Source: an uncultured Bacilli bacterium
GTDB taxonomy: Bacteria > Bacillota_I > Bacilli_A > RF39 > UBA660
DNA length: 7,973 nucleotides
Assembly: GCA_944331885.1 (NCBI GenBank)
Contig: CALVJF010000032.1
Span: forward strand, 1 to 7,973
Reading direction: 5' to 3'
Shown here: piece after piece, positions 5,378 through 7,973 of the stretch
Layout: each line of letters opens with the position of its first letter
Position numbering within the stretch: position 1 is the first letter of the stretch
Made by a program: the position numbers and the translations under genes
The notes under the pieces: generated by a model
What the model was told of the DNA's origin: nothing
Seen by the model: the letters and a program-made list of their open reading frames with translations, nothing else
The model's database searches: none

Positions 5378-7024
5378 TTATTCAAATATACTATTTCCTA
5401 TGAATTCTCTTAAAACAGAGTCGTCATTAACGTATTCTGAAGGGATTGGAAAAAATCCCTTTAAGAAATTAATTAATCTTCGAGCTTCTTCATAATAAGG
5501 AGAGTTGCCATCTATTGAATATAATAGTGGTTCGGCGTATACCTTTAATACTCCTATTTCGTAAGCCATTGCTGTATTTAATATAGTATCGGCCTGGTTT
5601 ATAAATGGATAAATGTATTTTTCTTCTCCTTTTCTTAATGTTTCTAAATAACCAATTGTGTGATCAACGTCACGATTTCTTGTTCTTTTATCACGAACAA
5701 TACGTCTTAAAATTCTCACATCGGTAGAAGAAATATAGTTATGGCGATCAACATTAAGAGGCATAAAAGGACTTAAGTATATTTTATATTTTAAATCATT
5801 GGCAATTGTTGGAGTCAATTGATCATTTAAACAATGTAATCCTTCCATTAGGATAATACTATTATTAGGTAATTTAACTTCTTTATCAAAAATTTTTATT
5901 CCTTGCACAAAATCAAAACGTGGCATTTTTACAGTTTTTCCAGCAATTAGATCTTGTAGTTGAGTACTTAATAAATTTGTATCAATTGCCTCTAAACTCT
6001 CAAAATCGTAATTTCCGTTCTCATCTTTAGGAGTTTCTTCTCTTTCTTTAAAATAATCATCAACAGATATCATAAAAGGTTTATAACCTAAGGCTTGAAG
6101 GGTTAACGATATTTTTTTAGTTGTAGTGGTTTTTCCTGAAGATGAAGGTCCAGCAATCATGACAAATTTAGCTTTACGATTAATAATTGCTTCAACAATT
6201 TTTTCAATATTGATGTTAAAAAACATTTCTGTTGATTTTACTAAATCAGCTATATGAAAATTTGATACCATTTCATTAACTTGAGCTAGATAAGTTGCTT
6301 TTTGTTCTTTAAGCCAATATTTATTATTTTTATAATTTTTAATTACTTTCTCGTAATGAATGTATGGCGCTATTTCATTATAATTTTCTCGATTTGGAAA
6401 TAATAGGACTATTTCATTATTGCTTATGTAGTGTAGATCAAAATTTTTTAAATTACGTGTGTTATGAGGCATTTCTACGTAAAAATAGTTTATATTATTT
6501 TTTAATTTATATAATGTTACTATTTCATTTGTTACATTGTGAATATTTTGAGCTTTTTCTTTGGCTCCAATTAAATTGTAAAATTGAATTGCTTCAGCTT
6601 TATCAATATTTAATCGTTGAATTGGCACTTGCTCTTCTACTATTTTGGCCATTTGTTCTTTTAATTTAAGAGTATCATTTTCAGAAAATACCTTTGGTCC
6701 CTTAATATTAATATGAATTCCTCTTCTTATTGAATGATTAAATATAACTTCATATTCTTTTCCGAAGGCTTCTTTCAAAGCAACTTCCAAAACGAATTTT
6801 ACTCCAGCTTGATAAATTTTGTTACCAATTACAGATTGAATGTCAACAAATTCAATAAAATCATCATTACTTATACGCATATCTAAAGAAACTAGCTCTT
6901 TATTTGCACGGATACCAATATAGTTGGGATTATTCTCTAAATCTAATAATTCATAGTATCTTGTGCCTTTTTTAATAATTTTACTTGGCTGATTAGCGAA
7001 ATCTACTTTTATTGTGTCATTCAT
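5378..7024 (-). CDS. nucleoside (uridine-type) kinase with ThrRS-like N-terminal region
   Basis: Predicted cytoplasmic kinase of the phosphoribulokinase/uridine kinase family, 548 residues. Residues about 285-500 hold the kinase: Walker A GPSSSGKTT (292-300), SVDDYF (320-325) with acidic residues, PRFDF (368-372), ILMEGLH (391-397), and the arginine-rich RILRRIVRDKRTRNR segment. Residues 1-60 resemble a TGS-like fold and 60-160 the second additional domain of threonyl-tRNA synthetase, but the HxxxH metal motif expected there is absent (YQAGVKF instead), so editing activity is unlikely. This architecture is known in Firmicutes annotated as uridine or nucleoside kinase; the true substrate is uncertain. 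The Shine-Dalgarno AAAGGGGAA is 5 nt before the ATG. It opens the transcript that continues into gap, with a promoter directly upstream, and is divergent from clpP. Confidence 0.85.
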   Translation of the reverse strand: MNDTIKVDFANQPSKIIKKGTRYYELLDLENNPNYIGIRANKELVSLDMRISNDDFIEFVDIQSVIGNKIYQAGVKFVLEVALKEAFGKEYEVIFNHSIRRGIHINIKGPKVFSENDTLKLKEQMAKIVEEQVPIQRLNIDKAEAIQFYNLIGAKEKAQNIHNVTNEIVTLYKLKNNINYFYVEMPHNTRNLKNFDLHYISNNEIVLLFPNRENYNEIAPYIHYEKVIKNYKNNKYWLKEQKATYLAQVNEMVSNFHIADLVKSTEMFFNINIEKIVEAIINRKAKFVMIAGPSSSGKTTTTKKISLTLQALGYKPFMISVDDYFKEREETPKDENGNYDFESLEAIDTNLLSTQLQDLIAGKTVKMPRFDFVQGIKIFDKEVKLPNNSIILMEGLHCLNDQLTPTIANDLKYKIYLSPFMPLNVDRHNYISSTDVRILRRIVRDKRTRNRDVDHTIGYLETLRKGEEKYIYPFINQADTILNTAMAYEIGVLKVYAEPLLYSIDGNSPYYEEARRLINFLKGFFPIPSEYVNDDSVLREFIGNSIFE

Positions 7025-7049
7025 AAATATTCCCCTTTATCTTTATTTT

Positions 7050-7078
7050 ATTCTACCAAATATTTTAATATTTGTCAT
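7050..7078 (-). promoter_or_regulatory. SigA-type promoter of nucleoside kinase-gap
   Basis: On the minus strand ATGACA (7078-7073, 5 of 6 to consensus) and TAGAAT (7055-7050, 5 of 6) stand 17 bp apart, and TGG before the -10 makes it an extended -10 element. Predicted transcription start is near 7043, about 19 nt before the ATG. The spacer holds a perfect A/T-only inverted repeat (see the separate entry). Confidence 0.75.
7058..7073. repeat. A/T-only inverted repeat inside a promoter spacer
   Basis: AAATATT, two T, then AATATTT form a perfect 7-bp inverted repeat lying between the -35 and -10 of the nucleoside kinase-gap promoter. The position is that of an operator, but an A/T-only palindrome is not rare in DNA of this composition. 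Confidence 0.4.
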
Positions 7079-7109
7079 ATTTTTTTATTATATTTTGGTT
7101 ATAGAGTGT

Positions 7110-7124
7110 CTATTATATTAATAG
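7110..7124. repeat. inverted repeat just before the clpP Shine-Dalgarno
   Basis: CTATTA-TAT-TAATAG is a perfect 6-bp inverted repeat ending within the AGGTGA of clpP. No CIRCE or CtsR-type element is seen in the clpP upstream region, and no convincing -35/-10 pair could be assigned; TATAGA at 7100-7105 is the best -10 candidate. The repeat could be an operator or chance. Confidence 0.35.
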
Positions 7125-7128
7125 GTGA
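7123..7128 (+). promoter_or_regulatory. ribosome binding site that fixes the clpP start
   Basis: AGGTGA lies 5 nt before the ATG at 7134. The in-frame GTG at 7125 is part of this site and so is not the start. Confidence 0.8.
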
Positions 7129-7133
7129 AATTA

Positions 7134-7703
7134 ATGAATATTATTCCAACAGTTATCGAAAAAAAATATAATGGTGAACTTGCTTTTGATTTATATAGTA
7201 GATTACTTAGAGATAGAATTATTTTTATTAATGGAGAAATAACTGATATAACAAGTAATATTATTATCAGTGAACTACTTTATTTAGATTCCATAAATAA
7301 TGAAGATATTTATATATATATAAATAGTCCAGGAGGAAGTGTTACTGCTGGAATGGCAATCTATGATACAATGAATTATATTAAAAGTGATATTCAAATA
7401 GTTGTTGTTGGTATTGCTGCATCAATGGCTGCCTTTTTACTAGCAAGTGGTACTAAAGGGAAACGTTGTGCATTAGAAAATAGCGAGGTAATGATTCATC
7501 AACCATTGGGAGGAGTTAGTGGCCAAGCTACAGAAATACAAATTGCTGCTGAAAGAATATTAAAATTAAAAGAGAAATTAAATTCTCTTTTGGCTAAAAA
7601 TACTGGCAATAGTTTAAAAAAGATTAAAAAAGATACAGAAAGAGATTATTACATGAATGCAAAAGAAGCTTTAAAATATGGCATTATTGACAAAATATTA
7701 TAA
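7134..7703 (+). CDS. clpP: ATP-dependent Clp protease proteolytic subunit
   Basis: Serine peptidase that forms the tetradecameric chamber served by ClpX or ClpC-type unfoldases and degrades regulatory and damaged proteins in the cytoplasm. It has 189 residues, a little shorter than the usual 194-197. The catalytic triad is intact: Ser97 in GIAASMAAF, His122 in MIHQPLGG, Asp171 in TERDYYM. The N-terminal IPTVIEKK and the oxyanion strand NSPGGSV (64-70) are typical. The residue after the catalytic Ser-Met is Ala where most ClpPs have Gly, a mild deviation. The start at ATG 7134 is chosen because the upstream GTG at 7125 is inside the Shine-Dalgarno. Divergent from the nucleoside kinase gene, with the two promoters in a shared region of about 110 bp. 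No terminator is seen after it. Confidence 0.96.
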   Translation: MNIIPTVIEKKYNGELAFDLYSRLLRDRIIFINGEITDITSNIIISELLYLDSINNEDIYIYINSPGGSVTAGMAIYDTMNYIKSDIQIVVVGIAASMAAFLLASGTKGKRCALENSEVMIHQPLGGVSGQATEIQIAAERILKLKEKLNSLLAKNTGNSLKKIKKDTERDYYMNAKEALKYGIIDKIL

Positions 7704-7727
7704 CTTTAATAATAAATGTTGTATAAT
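7687..7727 (+). promoter_or_regulatory. possible promoter elements ahead of the Nudix gene
   Basis: A perfect TTGACA (7687-7692, inside the end of clpP) and a perfect TATAAT (7722-7727) are both present, but 29 bp apart, too far for one promoter. TTGACA with TAATAA at 7710-7715 has 17-bp spacing but a poor -10; TATAAT alone lacks a -35. Initiation here is possible; read-through from clpP is the alternative. Confidence 0.3.
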
Positions 7728-7741
7728 TACCTAGGGTGATT

Positions 7742-7973
7742 ATATGGAAATGCTTGATTATTATGACGAAAATGGTAAATATTTAGGATTTGCTTCAAGA
7801 GAAGAAGTACATGCTAAAGGACTTTGGCACAATACAGTGCATTGTTGGTTATACAATACAAACGGAGAAGTTTTCTTTCAAATTAGAAAAGATACAAATA
7901 CTTTATATACAACTGCTTCTGGGCATGTTGCTAAAGGAGAGAAAATTACTGAAGCTTTTCAAAGAGAAATTAA
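7742..7973 (+). CDS. Nudix hydrolase (3' end missing)
   Basis: About 77 codons are visible before the window ends. The N-terminal part reads LDYYDENGKYLG, then EEVHAKGLWHNTVHCWL, the signature of the Nudix subgroup related to isopentenyl-diphosphate isomerase-like and YfcD-like hydrolases. The Nudix box begins near the end: a Gly, five residues, Glu, seven residues, then REI (GHVAKGE...QREI), so the first half of GX5EX7REUXEEXGU is matched. The rest of the box is outside. These enzymes cleave nucleoside diphosphates linked to other groups; the substrate cannot be told. AGGGTGA lies just upstream; the start may be this ATG or the Met two codons later (7748), whose spacing is more usual. It lies 38 nt after clpP in the same direction. 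Confidence 0.88.

Noticed and set aside
6369..6530. Recurring CTATTTCATTA strings at about 6369, 6410 and 6520
   Set aside because: Irregular spacing inside a conserved coding region; they come from repeated Glu-Ile/Glu-Ile-Val type codons and are not a repeat family.
6364..6669. Plus-strand open frame of 101 codons rich in Leu and Phe
   Set aside because: Antisense to the nucleoside kinase; its hydrophobic look follows from the reverse complement of Lys/Glu/Asn-rich codons, and it has no ribosome site.
7125..7127. GTG as the clpP start codon
   Set aside because: It is part of the AGGTGA Shine-Dalgarno, and the ATG at 7134 has the right spacing and gives the usual ClpP N-terminus.
7687..7727. 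TTGACA and TATAAT read as one perfect promoter for the Nudix gene
   Set aside because: They are 29 bp apart, far outside the usual 16-18 bp, so they are listed only as separate possible elements.

Overview
This is an AT-rich (roughly 30% GC by eye), tightly packed stretch from a low-GC Gram-positive bacterium. It holds a glycolytic gene cluster (gap, pgk, tpiA, gpmI) on the minus strand. A full-length Spo0A, the master regulator of endospore formation, sits between tpiA and gpmI. Spo0A places the organism in or near the spore-forming Bacillota. The PGK signature after SHLG and the general style point to Bacilli or Erysipelotrichia-like relatives, possibly an uncultured gut lineage; this assignment is inference. 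All visible Trp codons are TGG and no visible gene ends in TGA, so nothing indicates the Mollicutes code.

Layout on the minus strand, in transcription order (right to left): a promoter near 7050-7078 drives a nucleoside (uridine-type) kinase with a ThrRS-like N-terminus, followed 17 nt later by gap. A terminator lies at 4337-4360. A second promoter (4267-4295) drives pgk and tpiA, which are 1 nt apart, and ends at a terminator at 2264-2297. Next comes spo0A with its own -10 region (2248-2258) and terminator (about 1423-1446). Last is gpmI, whose 3' end runs off the left edge of the window. Divergently on the plus strand lie clpP and, after it, a Nudix hydrolase cut by the right edge.

How the genes work together: Gap, Pgk, TpiA and GpmI are the triose-phosphate section of glycolysis, from dihydroxyacetone phosphate to 2-phosphoglycerate; enolase is not in the window. 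The cluster is split into at least three transcription units by short AT-rich terminators, two of which overlap the stop codon of the gene they follow. There is no cggR-type glycolytic repressor ahead of gap; the nucleoside kinase occupies that place.

The most notable signal is just upstream of spo0A. Four TGTC cores, one of them a full TTGTCRAA 0A-box match, repeat at exactly 10-bp steps (2292, 2302, 2312, 2322). They run from the tpiA terminator into the tpiA stop codon, about 50-85 bp upstream of the predicted spo0A transcription start. This looks like an autoregulatory Spo0A operator lodged inside a glycolytic operon. No region longer than 300 bases lacks a gene.
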